Positions 36,467 to 46,171 of a stretch of DNA of 64,000 bases are shown piece after piece; positions within the stretch are counted from its first letter, which is position 1; every line of letters starts with the position of its first letter. Under the pieces are notes generated by a model. That model made no database searches. It had not been told where the DNA came from and saw only the letters and a list, made by a program, of their open reading frames with translations. Made by a program: the position numbers and the translations under genes. This DNA is from Massilia agilis (GTDB lineage: Bacteria; Pseudomonadota; Gammaproteobacteria; Burkholderiales; Burkholderiaceae_D). Location: assembly GCF_024756255.1 (NCBI RefSeq), contig NZ_JANUHB010000002.1, positions 744,001 to 808,000 on the forward strand, in the 5' to 3' direction.

Positions 36467-39328
36467 ATGACCAACAACTTCATTCCCCGCGCCTGCCTGG
36501 CCACCCTGCTCTGCGCCGTGGCGCTTGGCGTGGGCGCTGCCCCGGACCCCGACGCGCCGATCCCGGTCGGCCCCCAGGTCAAGGTGGGCAAGCTCGCCAA
36601 CGGCCTGACCTACTACATCATGCGCAACGCGCGGCCCGAGCACAAGCTCGAGCTGCGCCTCGTGGTCAAGGCCGGCTCGGTGCTGGAGGATGACGACCAG
36701 CAGGGCCTGGCCCACTTCACCGAGCACATGGCCTTCAACGGCACCACGCACTTCAAGCGCAACCAGCTGTTCTCCTACCTCGAATCGATCGGGGTCAAGA
36801 ACGGCGCCGACCTGAATGCCTACACCTCGTTCGACGAGACGGTGTACATGCTGCCCATTCCCACCGACCGCAAGGAGAACGTGGACAAGGGCTTCCAGGT
36901 GCTGGAGGACTGGGCCCATGGCCTGACCTTCGACGAGGCGGACATCGACAAGGAGCGCGGCATCATCCTGGAAGAGCTGCGCCTGCACAAGGGCGCGGGC
37001 GACCGCATCGGCAAAGTGACGATGCCCCGCATCTTCAACGGCTCGCGCTACGCCGAGCGGCTCCCGATCGGCAAGGAAGAGACGCTGCGCACCTTCAAGC
37101 CGGACGCGCTGCGCCGCTTTTACCGCGACTGGTACCGCCCCAACCTGATGGCGGTGGTGGTGGTCGGCGACATCGAGCCGCTGGAAGCCGAGCGCCTGGT
37201 CAAGGCGCATTTCGCCGGCCTGGCCAACCCGCCCAAGGAGCGGCCGCGCCAGTACGCGACCGTTCCGCAGCGGCAGGCGACCGAGGCGCTGGTGGTCACC
37301 GACAAGGAAGCCGGCGGCAACTCGCTGCTGATCCGCTACCCGGTGCAGCCGGTGCGCGACCGCGAAACCTGGCGCGGCTACCGCGAAACGCTGGTGCGCA
37401 GCCTGTTCGAGGGCATGCTGGGCCAGCGCCTGCGCGAACTGTCGCAGCTGCCGGAGCCCCCGTTCATGGCGGGCGGCAGCGGCGTCTCCAAGCTCACCCC
37501 GCGCTACGAATCGTACATCGTGCGCGCCGCGCTCGGCCCGCGCGGCGCCACGCCCGCCATCGACGCGCTGGTGCAGGAAAACGAGCGCGCCCGCAAATAC
37601 GGTTTCGCCAAAGGCGAGCTGGAACGGGTGAAGAAAAACCTGCTGCGCAACTTCGACCAGGCCTACCTGGAGCGCGACAAGACCGATTCGGCGACCTACG
37701 TGGCCGAATACACGCGCAACTTCCTCGAGGGCGAGTCGCTGCCCGGCATCGAGGCCGAGTACAAGATGATGCACGAGCTTATCCCCGGCATCACGCTCGC
37801 CGACGTCAATGCCTACGCGCGCCGCACCATCCCCGCCAACTCGGCCAAGCTGGTGATCTACACGGGAGTGGAGCGGGCCGGCGAAAAGGCGCCGCTGGGG
37901 CAGGAGCTGCTGGCCGCGGTGGCCGCGGCCGAGAAGGTGCAGGTCAAGGCCCACGACGAAAAGGAGGTCGCGGCAAGGCTGATGGACAAGCCGCCGCAGC
38001 CCGGCAGCATCGTGGCCGAAAGCCAGGACAAGGTGCTGGGCCTGACCACCCTGCTGCTGTCGAACGGGGTGAAGGTCGTGCTCAAGCCGACCGACTTCAA
38101 CAACGACCAGGTCCTGATGAGCGCAACGCGTTTCGGCGGCCAGGGGCTGTTCGACGACAAGGACGTGCTCAACGCGCGCTTTGCCAACGCGATCGTCGAA
38201 AGCATGGGCATCAAGGACCTGGCGCCGCTGGACGTGAACAAGGTCCTGGCCGGCAAGGCCGCGACGCTACGCACCAGCCTGGGCACCTACACCGACAACC
38301 TGGCCGGCGCGGCCGGCGCATCCGACATCGACACCCTGCTGCAGATGGTGTGGCTGCGCTTTGACGGCGTGCGCCGCGACGAGCAGCTGTACAAATCCTT
38401 CATCGGCAAGCAGGTCGAGTTGGCGCGCAACCGGATGGGCCAGCCATCGGCCCTGTTCGGCGACACGGTGCAGGCGACCCTGTATGGCGACCACCCGCGC
38501 GCGCCGCGTGCGCTGCGTCCCGAGGAGTACGCGCAGATCAGCCTGGACCGCAGCATCGCAATCTACCGCCAGCGCTTTTCGAGCGCCAAGGACATGACCT
38601 TCTTCCTGGTCGGCAGCTTCGACCTCGAGCAGATCAAGCCGCTGGTGGCCACCTACCTGGCCAGCCTGCCCACGCCGGACCTGCCGGTCGCGTGGCGCGA
38701 CCATGGCCTGCGCCCGGTCAGCGGCGTGATCAAGCGCGAGGTGCACAGCGGCGCGGAAGACCGCAGCACGGTCTCGCTCCACTTCACCGGCCCGGCCGAT
38801 TTTTCCGCCGGCGAGGAACTGCGCCTGGCGGCGCTGATGGAGGTGATGAACCTGCGCGTGTTCGACGTGCTGCGCCAGCAGCTTGGCCTGATCTACGGCG
38901 GCGGCATGCAGGGCTCGATGACGCCGATCCCCTACGGCCACTACTCGATCACCGCGACCCTGCCGACGGGACCGCAGAACGTGGACAAGGTGCTGGCTGC
39001 GACCTTTGCCGAAATCGAGAAGATCAAGCGCGACGGCCCTGACCCGGCCGATCTGGAGAAGGTGAAGCTGAACTGGACGCAGGGCTACCGCAAGTCGCTG
39101 CGAGAGAACAGCTTCTGGCTGGCGATGTTGCAGACCTCGCTGACCGAAGGGACCGACCCGCATGAGGTGCTGGCACTGGAAAACCGCGTCGCGACCCTGA
39201 GCGTGGCGGACGTGAAGGCGGCGGCGCAGCGCTACTTCAACACGAAGAACTATGTGCAGGTGGTGCTGTATCCGGAGAAGGATGTGAGCAAAGTGGCGGC
39301 GGCCACGCCGGCGGCCAAGGTGAATTGA
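36467..39328 (+). CDS. M16 family zinc metallopeptidase (pitrilysin/PqqL type)
   Basis: The protein has 953 residues. A signal peptide (about 1-24) targets it to the periplasm. The first M16 unit has the inverted zinc motif HFTEH (83-87), with the third ligand Glu in IILEELRLHKG about 75 residues later. The second, inactive unit follows after residue 500, as in two-unit M16B enzymes such as PqqL. These enzymes cleave small unfolded peptides. It starts 53 bp after the REC-GAF-PAS-GGDEF-EAL gene on the same strand, but no functional link is evident. Confidence 0.92.
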   Translation: MTNNFIPRACLATLLCAVALGVGAAPDPDAPIPVGPQVKVGKLANGLTYYIMRNARPEHKLELRLVVKAGSVLEDDDQQGLAHFTEHMAFNGTTHFKRNQLFSYLESIGVKNGADLNAYTSFDETVYMLPIPTDRKENVDKGFQVLEDWAHGLTFDEADIDKERGIILEELRLHKGAGDRIGKVTMPRIFNGSRYAERLPIGKEETLRTFKPDALRRFYRDWYRPNLMAVVVVGDIEPLEAERLVKAHFAGLANPPKERPRQYATVPQRQATEALVVTDKEAGGNSLLIRYPVQPVRDRETWRGYRETLVRSLFEGMLGQRLRELSQLPEPPFMAGGSGVSKLTPRYESYIVRAALGPRGATPAIDALVQENERARKYGFAKGELERVKKNLLRNFDQAYLERDKTDSATYVAEYTRNFLEGESLPGIEAEYKMMHELIPGITLADVNAYARRTIPANSAKLVIYTGVERAGEKAPLGQELLAAVAAAEKVQVKAHDEKEVAARLMDKPPQPGSIVAESQDKVLGLTTLLLSNGVKVVLKPTDFNNDQVLMSATRFGGQGLFDDKDVLNARFANAIVESMGIKDLAPLDVNKVLAGKAATLRTSLGTYTDNLAGAAGASDIDTLLQMVWLRFDGVRRDEQLYKSFIGKQVELARNRMGQPSALFGDTVQATLYGDHPRAPRALRPEEYAQISLDRSIAIYRQRFSSAKDMTFFLVGSFDLEQIKPLVATYLASLPTPDLPVAWRDHGLRPVSGVIKREVHSGAEDRSTVSLHFTGPADFSAGEELRLAALMEVMNLRVFDVLRQQLGLIYGGGMQGSMTPIPYGHYSITATLPTGPQNVDKVLAATFAEIEKIKRDGPDPADLEKVKLNWTQGYRKSLRENSFWLAMLQTSLTEGTDPHEVLALENRVATLSVADVKAAAQRYFNTKNYVQVVLYPEKDVSKVAAATPAAKVN

Positions 39329-39336
39329 TCAAGTTC

Positions 39337-39411
39337 GTAGGGTGGGCACTCGTGCCCACGCGGGCATACGCGGCGCGCGGCGAACCGCGTGGGCACAAGT
39401 GCCCACCCTAC
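39337..39411. repeat. Dispersed palindromic repeat, GTAGGGTGGGC family (full copy)
   Basis: The left arm GTAGGGTGGGCACTCGTGCC and its inverse ending GCCCACCCTAC enclose a GC-rich centre with an internal CGCGGCGCGCGGCG stretch. Convergent with the copies at 10588 and 46829. Confidence 0.8.
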
Positions 39412-39462
39412 GGTTGGCTGAGCTATCTGGCAACGCAACGTCTTGGCCACCAACCCACGAAC

Positions 39463-39567
39463 GTCATCCCGGCGAAGGCCGGGATCCATAGACCGCTCGC
39501 ATGTGCAACTACGACAGCGCAGCCAGCGAGGTGACTCGGCATGGGTCCCGGCCTTCGCCGGGACGAC
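39463..39567. repeat. Dispersed palindromic repeat, GGCGAAGGCC family
   Basis: GTCATCCCGGCGAAGGCCGG is inverted about 50 bp further at the right (ending GGACGAC), the same plan as at 15906. With the element at 39337 it fills the 255-bp gap between the converging M16 and S9 peptidase genes. Confidence 0.78.
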
Positions 39568-39583
39568 GGGTTCGTTGTAGCGA

Positions 39584-41548
39584 TTACTTCAGGTAGTGGT
39601 CAAACCACGCCAGCGTACGCTCGCGCTGGTCCTTCTGGTGCTCCGGCTTGCGGATCGCGTGGCCCTCGCCCTCGTAGATCACCAGCTTGGTCGGCACGTT
39701 CATCGCGCGCATGCCGTTCCAGAATTCGATCGACTGCGCCGCCGGGCACTCGACGTCGCGCTCGCCCACGTAGATCAGGGTCGGCGTGGTCGCGTTCTTG
39801 ATCGACTCGATCGGCGAGGCGGCGCGGTACACCGCCGGATCGTCATACGCCGAGGCGCCGAAGAACGGGATCATCCAGGTGTTGATGCCGTTCTGGCCGT
39901 AGTAGCTGATCCAGTTGGCGATGCCGGCGCCGGCCACAGCCGCCTTGAAGCGGTGGCTGTGGGTCACGCCCCACATCGTCATGAAGCCGCCGTACGAGTG
40001 GCCCATCAGGCCCAGGCGCTCGCCGTCGATCGGCGCAGCCTTGATCGCCGCATCGACGCCGGCAAGGATGTCGCGCCAGTCGCCGCCGCCGAAGTCGCGC
40101 TTGTTGGCGCCGCTGAACTTGGTGCCCTGCCCGTAGCTGCCGCGCGGGTTGGGCATGAAGACGAAGTAGCCACGCTGGGCCAGGTCGCGCACCAGGTTGC
40201 TGCGGCCGCCTTCAGTGATGAAGCGCGGGGTAACCGCGGCAGCCGGGCCGCCGTGCACCTGCACGATCATCGGATACTTCTTGCCGGCTTCCACCTGGCG
40301 CGGGCCGACCAGCCAGCCCTGCACGTTGTAGCCTTCGTTGGTCCAGCTCACGCTCTGCGCCCTCACCTGCGGCGCAAAGTCGTCATTGTCGTGCGTGATC
40401 GTGGCCAGCTGCGGCAGGCGGCCGGCGACGATGTGCTGCGCGTGCTCGTAATCCTCCTGCACCGCTGCAGCCACCGCGCCGTCGGCGCTGAAGACGAAGT
40501 GGCCGTCACGCGAGGCGGACGACGAAACCGGACCTGACCACAGCGTGCGCGCGCTGCGCTTGGCCGGGTCGATCGCCACCACGGCCGAATCGCTGCCCGC
40601 CAGTACCGACGCCAGCACGGTCTTGCCGCGCCAGGCGATGCCGTTGAACGAGCCTGCGTAGCCCGGCGTCACGTCAACCGGTTCGCCGCCCGCCAGCGCG
40701 ACGGTGTACACGTCGCCGCCGACCGAGCCGAAGTCGCTCATCAGCCCGCCGATGAAGGCGACCGTGCTGCCATCCGGCGAGACGTGCGGCATGTTCATCT
40801 GCATTTTGGGAGCGGCGATGATGCGCAGCTTGCCGCTGGCCGCATCGACGTGGCCGAGGGTCGCAACCCACCAGTTGGCGTCGCCATTGCCCTTGGCGCT
40901 GGTGACCACAAAGCCTTTGCCGTCCGGGGTCCAGTCGTATTCATAGACGAAGGTGTCGGCCGGAGAGACCAGTTTGATCTGGCCGCCGGTAGCCGGCACC
41001 AGCGCCACGCGCTGCTCATCCTCGTCCTGCGACAGGCCGAGCTCACCGACCTGCGGCACGCCTGCCTCGACAGCGCCGGTCAGCTTTTTCGCGCCGACCG
41101 TGGCCAGCAGCGCGACCTGCTTGCCGTCCGGCGACCAGCGCGCCGTGCTGGCCACGCCCTTGATCGTGGTGAGCGCGGTGAGCTTGCCGTCGCGCGCGAC
41201 GAACACGGTGGCGGTGCCGGCCTTGGCGTCGGTGCCGATGAAGGCCAGCGACTTCTGGTCCGGCGACCAGGACGGGAAATCGATCTTGCAGCCGGGGCAG
41301 GCGGTGGTGTCGTCGTAGCGCCCGACCACCTTGCCGGTGGCGGCGTCGCGGATCACGATGAACGGCTGATTGCGTTTGCCGTTGCCCTCTTCCGATCCGC
41401 CTTCGACCACGGCGATCCGTGTGCCGTCCGCGTTCATCGCCAGCGATGCGTAGCTGTGCATCGCTGCGCCGGCGGCATGCGCCGCGCCCGCGCCAGCCAG
41501 CAGCGCGGCCAGCAGCACGCCGTGCGCCATCCCTTTCGTCTCTCTCAT
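39584..41548 (-). CDS. S9 family peptidase (dipeptidyl/acylaminoacyl peptidase type)
   Basis: The protein has 654 residues. A signal peptide (to about AHA-AG) is followed by a WD/PD40-type beta-propeller (about 35-380) with repeated SPDQKSLAFIG, SPDGKQVALLA and DGKGFVVTS units. An alpha/beta hydrolase domain (about 400-654) has the nucleophile Ser in LMGHSYGGFMT; the Asp and His of the triad lie in the tail (GERDVECP and GEGHAIRKPEH). It cleaves peptides in the periplasm. It lies between M16 peptidase and ribE without evident co-transcription. Confidence 0.9.
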   Translation of the reverse strand: MRETKGMAHGVLLAALLAGAGAAHAAGAAMHSYASLAMNADGTRIAVVEGGSEEGNGKRNQPFIVIRDAATGKVVGRYDDTTACPGCKIDFPSWSPDQKSLAFIGTDAKAGTATVFVARDGKLTALTTIKGVASTARWSPDGKQVALLATVGAKKLTGAVEAGVPQVGELGLSQDEDEQRVALVPATGGQIKLVSPADTFVYEYDWTPDGKGFVVTSAKGNGDANWWVATLGHVDAASGKLRIIAAPKMQMNMPHVSPDGSTVAFIGGLMSDFGSVGGDVYTVALAGGEPVDVTPGYAGSFNGIAWRGKTVLASVLAGSDSAVVAIDPAKRSARTLWSGPVSSSASRDGHFVFSADGAVAAAVQEDYEHAQHIVAGRLPQLATITHDNDDFAPQVRAQSVSWTNEGYNVQGWLVGPRQVEAGKKYPMIVQVHGGPAAAVTPRFITEGGRSNLVRDLAQRGYFVFMPNPRGSYGQGTKFSGANKRDFGGGDWRDILAGVDAAIKAAPIDGERLGLMGHSYGGFMTMWGVTHSHRFKAAVAGAGIANWISYYGQNGINTWMIPFFGASAYDDPAVYRAASPIESIKNATTPTLIYVGERDVECPAAQSIEFWNGMRAMNVPTKLVIYEGEGHAIRKPEHQKDQRERTLAWFDHYLK

Positions 41549-41703
41549 CTCTCGTCCTGTTCTTGAAGGAAGTCTGTCTTTACGGACTTTTCCCGTCCGC
41601 TACAAAATATGCATGGGGAAGTCTACGCGAAATGCACTGCGCACGGGTATTGACAGGACTCCCGCGCCAAGGCGGCGCGGGAATGGGGCAGACGGCCGGA
41701 AGA

Positions 41704-42333
41704 TCAGGCGCGCGAGGCGGACAGCATGCGCTCGACGTAGCGCGCGATCAGGTCGATTTCGAGGTTCACCTTGGCGCCGGCGCGCAGGTGCTTGAGCGTG
41801 GTCACTTCGATGGTGTGCGGGATCAGGTTGATCGAGAAGCGGCACACCTTGGCTCCGCCCTCCTCCACGTCCTCGACCCGGTTGACGGTCAGCGACACGC
41901 CGTTGACGACCACCGAGCCCTTGTACGCCAGGAACCTGGCCAGTTCCTGCGGCGCGTCGATCACGAGCTCGCGGCTTTCGCCGACCGGCTCGAAGCTGTG
42001 GACCTTGCCCAGGCCATCGACGTGGCCCGACACCAGGTGACCGCCCAGGCGTTCGGCCAGCGTCAGCGCCTTTTCGAGATTGACTTCGCCGGGTGCGTCC
42101 AGCCCCACCGTGCGGTTCAGGCTTTCGCGCGAGACGTCCACGGCAAAGCCATTGGCGCTCTTGTCGACCACGGTCATGCAGGCGCCGTTGATGGCGATCG
42201 AGTCGCCGAGCGCAACGTCGGCCAGCGGCAGCCCGCCGGCGTCGATCTCAAGATGCACCCCGGCTTCGAGCCCGCCGGCAAGCGGCGTGATCTTGGTGAT
42301 GGTGCCCACGGCAGCGACGATTCCAGTAAACAT
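41704..42333 (-). CDS. ribE: Riboflavin synthase alpha chain
   Basis: The protein has 209 residues and starts MFTGIVAAVGTITKI. Two lumazine-binding repeats show INGACMTVVDKS and VNGVSLTVNRV. It converts two lumazine molecules into riboflavin. It starts 6 bp after ribD, so the two form one transcript. The next gene on the strand is a peptidase, so ribE is cut off from ribBX-ribH. Confidence 0.96.
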   Translation of the reverse strand: MFTGIVAAVGTITKITPLAGGLEAGVHLEIDAGGLPLADVALGDSIAINGACMTVVDKSANGFAVDVSRESLNRTVGLDAPGEVNLEKALTLAERLGGHLVSGHVDGLGKVHSFEPVGESRELVIDAPQELARFLAYKGSVVVNGVSLTVNRVEDVEEGGAKVCRFSINLIPHTIEVTTLKHLRAGAKVNLEIDLIARYVERMLSASRA

Positions 42334-42339
42334 ACAGCT

Positions 42340-43443
42340 TCATTCCTCCGGTTTGATGGTTCTTGCCAGGATGCGCACATCGGCGCCGACCTGTTTGAGT
42401 TCGTGAAAGCGCAGCGCGCGCTTGTCGGCCAGGCGTGCCAAAGGCGGCAGCGCGAACATCGGCTGCCCCGGCCCGATCAGGCTGGGAGCGAGGTACACCA
42501 GCAGTTCGTCCACGCAGCCTACGCGCACCAGCGATGCATTGAGCTTGGCGCCGGCTTCGACGTGCAGCTCGTTGATCTCGCGCCGGCCCAGTTCCAGCAT
42601 CAGCGCGGGCAGGTCCACCTTGCCGGACGCGTTGGGCAGATTGACCACGTCGTGCCCGGCCGCGCGCAGTGCCGCTTCCTTGTCGCCGTTCGGCTGCGCC
42701 GCCACGATCCAGCATGGCTCGCCCTGCAGGATGCGCGCGTCCAGCGCAATTTCAAGCTTGCTGTCGACGATGACGCGGCGCGGCTGCCGCGGCGTGTCGA
42801 TGCCGCGCACCGTCAACTGCGGGTCGTCCGCCTTGACGGTGCCAATGCCGGTCAGGATCGCGCAGGCGCGCGCGCGCCAGGCGTGTCCGTCCGCCCGTGC
42901 CTCGGGGCCGGTGATCCACTGGCTTTCGCCGCTGGCCAGCGCCGTGGCGCCGTCCAGGCTCGCCGCGGTCTTCAGGCGCACCCACGGGCGGCCGTGGCGC
43001 ATGCGGGTGAAAAAGCCGATATTGAGCTCGTACGCCTGCTCGGCCAGCACACCCGACTCGACGGCGATGCCGGCCGCCTTCAGTTGTTCCAGCCCGCGCC
43101 CCGCGACCAGCGGGTTGGGATCGACCATCGCTGCCACCACGCGGCCCAGCCCTGCCTGCACCAGCGCGCCTGAACACGGCGGCGTGCGGCCGTGGTGGCT
43201 GCACGGCTCCAGCGTGACATAGGCGGTAGCGCCGCGCACATCGTTGCCGCGCGCCGCGGCGTCGCGCAATGCCTGGATTTCGGCGTGCGCCTGCCCGGCC
43301 GGCTGGGTGTGCCCCGCGCCGATCACCACGCCGTCGCGCACGATCACACAGCCGATGCGCGGGTTCGGCGTGGTGATGAACATGCCCTTGGCCGCCCATT
43401 CGAGGGCCAGGGCCATGCCGTCGGTGTCATTCAGTATCTGCAC
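42340..43443 (-). CDS. ribD: Bifunctional pyrimidine deaminase/reductase RibD
   Basis: The protein has about 367 residues. The deaminase domain has the zinc site HAEIQAL plus PCSHHGRTPPC and the PNPRIGCVIV start. The reductase domain (about 150-365) has LKTAASLDGATA and TGIGTVKADDPQLTVR. It catalyses deamination and side-chain reduction in riboflavin synthesis. The start is uncertain: GTG at 43443 gives the family N-terminus, TTG at 43455 adds four residues, and ATG at 43416 begins nine residues later (MALALEWAAKG). It follows the pilin fimT gene by about 27 bp. Confidence 0.92.
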   Translation of the reverse strand: MQILNDTDGMALALEWAAKGMFITTPNPRIGCVIVRDGVVIGAGHTQPAGQAHAEIQALRDAAARGNDVRGATAYVTLEPCSHHGRTPPCSGALVQAGLGRVVAAMVDPNPLVAGRGLEQLKAAGIAVESGVLAEQAYELNIGFFTRMRHGRPWVRLKTAASLDGATALASGESQWITGPEARADGHAWRARACAILTGIGTVKADDPQLTVRGIDTPRQPRRVIVDSKLEIALDARILQGEPCWIVAAQPNGDKEAALRAAGHDVVNLPNASGKVDLPALMLELGRREINELHVEAGAKLNASLVRVGCVDELLVYLAPSLIGPGQPMFALPPLARLADKRALRFHELKQVGADVRILARTIKPEE

Positions 43444-43470
43444 GGTTTTCTTCAAGTGTGGTGGAAAGCG

Positions 43471-44046
43471 CTATGGCGGCACGTCTGGCCCGTCGCAATC
43501 GCTGTCGCGCGACGGATCGCACAAGCGCACCCGGCCAAGCATGTTGATTTTAATACGCCGCACGAGCGGGCCGTCGAACAGCGACACCGTCCCCATGCGT
43601 GCGGCAGCGCTGTTGGTGTCGCTGCAGCTGCGTCCGGCGCCATTGTAGGCGATGTAATACGGCGGTGCAGCGGCCGTGAACGTGAAGGCTGTCGCGATCG
43701 GCCGCGGCAACGGGCCGTGCACGGCAAGTATCTCGTCGCCGGCACCGGGCACATGGTCACCGTCCCGGTCCACGAACACGGTCCAGCCAAGCGACCAGTC
43801 GTTGCCCGGCTGGCCATTGGCGAGCATCTCCACCCGTTCGTTGCGCGCCATCGCCTGCGCCCGGGTCATGCCGATCGCATCGAACAGCTCGCCGGCGGCA
43901 AGGCGGATCTGCTGGGCACGCACCAGCGCGGCCAGGCTGGGGGCGCCGACCGCAAACACGATCACGGCCATGGCCAGCACGGCCAGCAGCTCTAGCAGCG
44001 AAAAGCCACGCGCCCCCGCAGCGTCGACGTGCCGCCTGCTTTTCAT
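43471..44046 (-). CDS. fimT: GspH/FimT family pseudopilin
   Basis: The protein has 191 residues, with a prepilin leader cut after Gly before FSLLELLAVLAM (residues about 14-26) and the GspH/FimT layout. A long C-terminal domain carries the DRDGDHVPGAGDEIL calcium-like loop. Prepilin peptidase PilD would process it. It overlaps the upstream pilin gene by four bases (ATGA) and is the last pilin gene before ribD. Confidence 0.85.
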   Translation of the reverse strand: MKSRRHVDAAGARGFSLLELLAVLAMAVIVFAVGAPSLAALVRAQQIRLAAGELFDAIGMTRAQAMARNERVEMLANGQPGNDWSLGWTVFVDRDGDHVPGAGDEILAVHGPLPRPIATAFTFTAAAPPYYIAYNGAGRSCSDTNSAAARMGTVSLFDGPLVRRIKINMLGRVRLCDPSRDSDCDGPDVPP

Positions 44047-44477
44047 GGCCAGCACCTGTCCAGCGTGCCGCTCGAGGTTTGCCTGCCTGCGCTGTCGAGC
44101 GTAAGCGTTTCGCACTCCGGGTCGCGAAAGCGGCCGTCCACCCGGTCTGTGCCGGGGCGCGCCCGCAGCACGATGCAGGCAGCGAGCGTGCTGTTCGGGC
44201 AGGGATAGGCGTCGATCTCGTAGGCACTCGCCGCCGCCGTGCTGCCGGACCACCATCGGAACGGGCCCCCACTGCCATCCAGTGCCGAGAACGCCTTGTA
44301 GCGACGGTGCAGGGTGAAGTGATGCTCTTCCTGCTGCATGGCCTCGACCAGCACGAGCTGCGCTTCGATCCGCCGCGTCTTGCGGATGTACCCGGCGTAA
44401 GTCGGGTAAGCCATCGCACCCAGCACGGCAAGAATCACGAGCACGATCATCACCTCGACCAGGGTAAATCCTCTCAT
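44043..44477 (-). CDS. pilE: Type IV pilin-like protein (PilE family)
   Basis: The protein has 144 residues with a very short leader (MRG) and the prepilin cleavage motif G-FTLVEVMIVLVILAVL. A globular domain with a Cys-rich end (CPNSTLAACIVL, DRCWP) follows. This fits a PilE-type minor pilin initiating pilus assembly. It starts 18 bp after pilX and overlaps fimT by four bases. It could instead be a short PilA variant. Confidence 0.85.
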   Translation of the reverse strand: MRGFTLVEVMIVLVILAVLGAMAYPTYAGYIRKTRRIEAQLVLVEAMQQEEHHFTLHRRYKAFSALDGSGGPFRWWSGSTAAASAYEIDAYPCPNSTLAACIVLRARPGTDRVDGRFRDPECETLTLDSAGRQTSSGTLDRCWP

Positions 44478-44495
44478 CGGTTTGCTCCGTTCCTG

Positions 44496-45227
44496 TTATT
44501 TGACGGCAGCCTCGTGCAGGTCCGTCCAGTTGGCGACCTCGCGCCATCCGATCCGCCCGGCAGGCAGCTCGGCCTCGGGCTCCCCGCCCGCCCCGGGCCG
44601 CCCATGCCCATCATCCCTGGCATGAGCGCTGGCTCCGCCCGGCGCACCCGCTGGCTTGCGGTAGAACGCCTGCAAAACGACCCGCGTTTGCTCGCTGGCC
44701 CCAAAACCGATCGCGGTAATGCGGAAGAAGTTTCCGCTGCCCGGAGGAGGATGGACCGGGGACAGGAACTCGACGAGGTAGCGCGGCGCCCGGGCCGGTA
44801 GCGGACCCTCGCCTGTCGCCATGCGCGCTCCCGTGAACGTGCCGTAAGCGACCGTGACCGCCTCGTCGCCGGCCAGGTCCACTTCCTGCCAGGCTGGCGC
44901 GGCCGCTCCCGGCTCCGCCAAGCAAAGCCCGAGGTCGTCGGTTCCGCGCCCGCATCCCTTGCCGATGCCGCTCGGGCCCACATTGAACAGCGACGCCCGG
45001 CCGGGATAAGTGCCCGCAGTGCTGGCGATGTCCAGCTCCGCGTCAAGCAGCGCCGCCTCGGCTGCGGCGAACGCGATCTCGCGGTCGCGCTGCTGGCGTG
45101 CCGTCTTTTCATCGCCGGCAGCGGCGCGTGCGGCCGCAATGGCAAGCATGAGCACCACCAGCATCAGTACCAGCGCGGTCAGGAGAACCGCGCCACGCGT
45201 TTGGCCGCGCAGGTGGGCCCGGTTCAT
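44496..45227 (-). CDS. pilX: PilX-type minor pilin assembly protein
   Basis: The protein has 243 residues. The N-terminus (RGAVLLTALVLMLVVLMLAIAAARAAAGDEKTARQQRD) lacks the FTL(V)E motif and is typical of PilX, with a hydrophobic helix and the late LE-containing region FAAAEAALLDAELDI. PilX acts with PilV, PilW and FimU/FimT to prime pilus assembly. Its ATG overlaps the pilW stop by four bases. Confidence 0.8.
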   Translation of the reverse strand: MNRAHLRGQTRGAVLLTALVLMLVVLMLAIAAARAAAGDEKTARQQRDREIAFAAAEAALLDAELDIASTAGTYPGRASLFNVGPSGIGKGCGRGTDDLGLCLAEPGAAAPAWQEVDLAGDEAVTVAYGTFTGARMATGEGPLPARAPRYLVEFLSPVHPPPGSGNFFRITAIGFGASEQTRVVLQAFYRKPAGAPGGASAHARDDGHGRPGAGGEPEAELPAGRIGWREVANWTDLHEAAVK

Positions 45228-46171
45228 CGCCGGCCTCCGCGCAGCGCCACGGTGGCCATGAATATCCTGCGCTGGCGCGGCGCCCCCACACCCGCCAGCG
45301 CAACCTCGCTCAGCCGGGTGCCCGCATCGCTGGTGCCGAACCGGTCGCCGTACGCCGGCCCGAACAGGTCGTAGGTGCGGCTTCGCCCCAGGCTGCGCGC
45401 CTCCGCTCCCCGCAGCAGCAGCGCGTACTGCACACTGGCCACGCGCTTCCAGTGGGTCTTCCGGTTCAGGTCCTGTTCGCGTTCGGCGGCCGTGCTGCCT
45501 GCCAGGACCAGCGCCGCGTCGAGTTCCTCGATTGCGCTGGCGTTCACGTAGCGGTTCGGCACCCCGTCGGCCGGATCGTCGGTGTCCAGCCCATACAGCA
45601 CCTGGAAGCTGTCCACGCCGGTGACGATCGCATCGGCGCCCCAGCCGCCAGTGGCGCGGTACTTGCAGCGCAACTCGCCGGTGCCATCGCCACCGCGCGC
45701 CACGTAGAAGATGCTCCAGCCTTCGGCATGCTCGTGCGCCGGGAATCCGGCACAACTGAGCATGGTGCCGTCGCCACTGGGCGCCGGACCGGCACCGGAA
45801 AAACGCACCGCCAGCACGTCGCTGCCGTTCACCGACGACGGCAGCGGGTTGGCAATCCCGTCACCGCCTTTGCTGATCGAATGCGCGTCCAGTCCGGCCA
45901 CATGTGCGGGTGCGGCTGGATCGAAAGCCTTGCCAGGGTCAGCTTGCTCCAGGTCGCGCCACGCGGACTGGCGCAGTGCCCGGCCTATCGTGTCGAGTGC
46001 GTACCTGCCGCCCTGCTGCGCTTCGGCGTCCTGGCCCTGCGCGACGTAGGCTGCATTGGCCGATGCGAACAGCACCTGCGCGGCCAGCAGCACCAGCAGC
46101 CCAACCGCGGTTGCCACCAGCAGTTCGACGAGGGTCAAGCCCTGTTGGGTGAACCAACGCCGGCGCGCCAT
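45224..46171 (-). CDS. pilW: PilW-type minor pilin
   Basis: The protein has 315 residues. The prepilin motif G-LTLVELLVATAVGLLVLL starts near residue 11. The long C-terminal domain has the PilW feature GLDAHSISKGGDG and VTGVDSFQVLYGLD. It overlaps pilV by one base and pilX by four, so all five pilins form one tight transcript. Confidence 0.85.
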   Translation of the reverse strand: MARRRWFTQQGLTLVELLVATAVGLLVLLAAQVLFASANAAYVAQGQDAEAQQGGRYALDTIGRALRQSAWRDLEQADPGKAFDPAAPAHVAGLDAHSISKGGDGIANPLPSSVNGSDVLAVRFSGAGPAPSGDGTMLSCAGFPAHEHAEGWSIFYVARGGDGTGELRCKYRATGGWGADAIVTGVDSFQVLYGLDTDDPADGVPNRYVNASAIEELDAALVLAGSTAAEREQDLNRKTHWKRVASVQYALLLRGAEARSLGRSRTYDLFGPAYGDRFGTSDAGTRLSEVALAGVGAPRQRRIFMATVALRGGRR

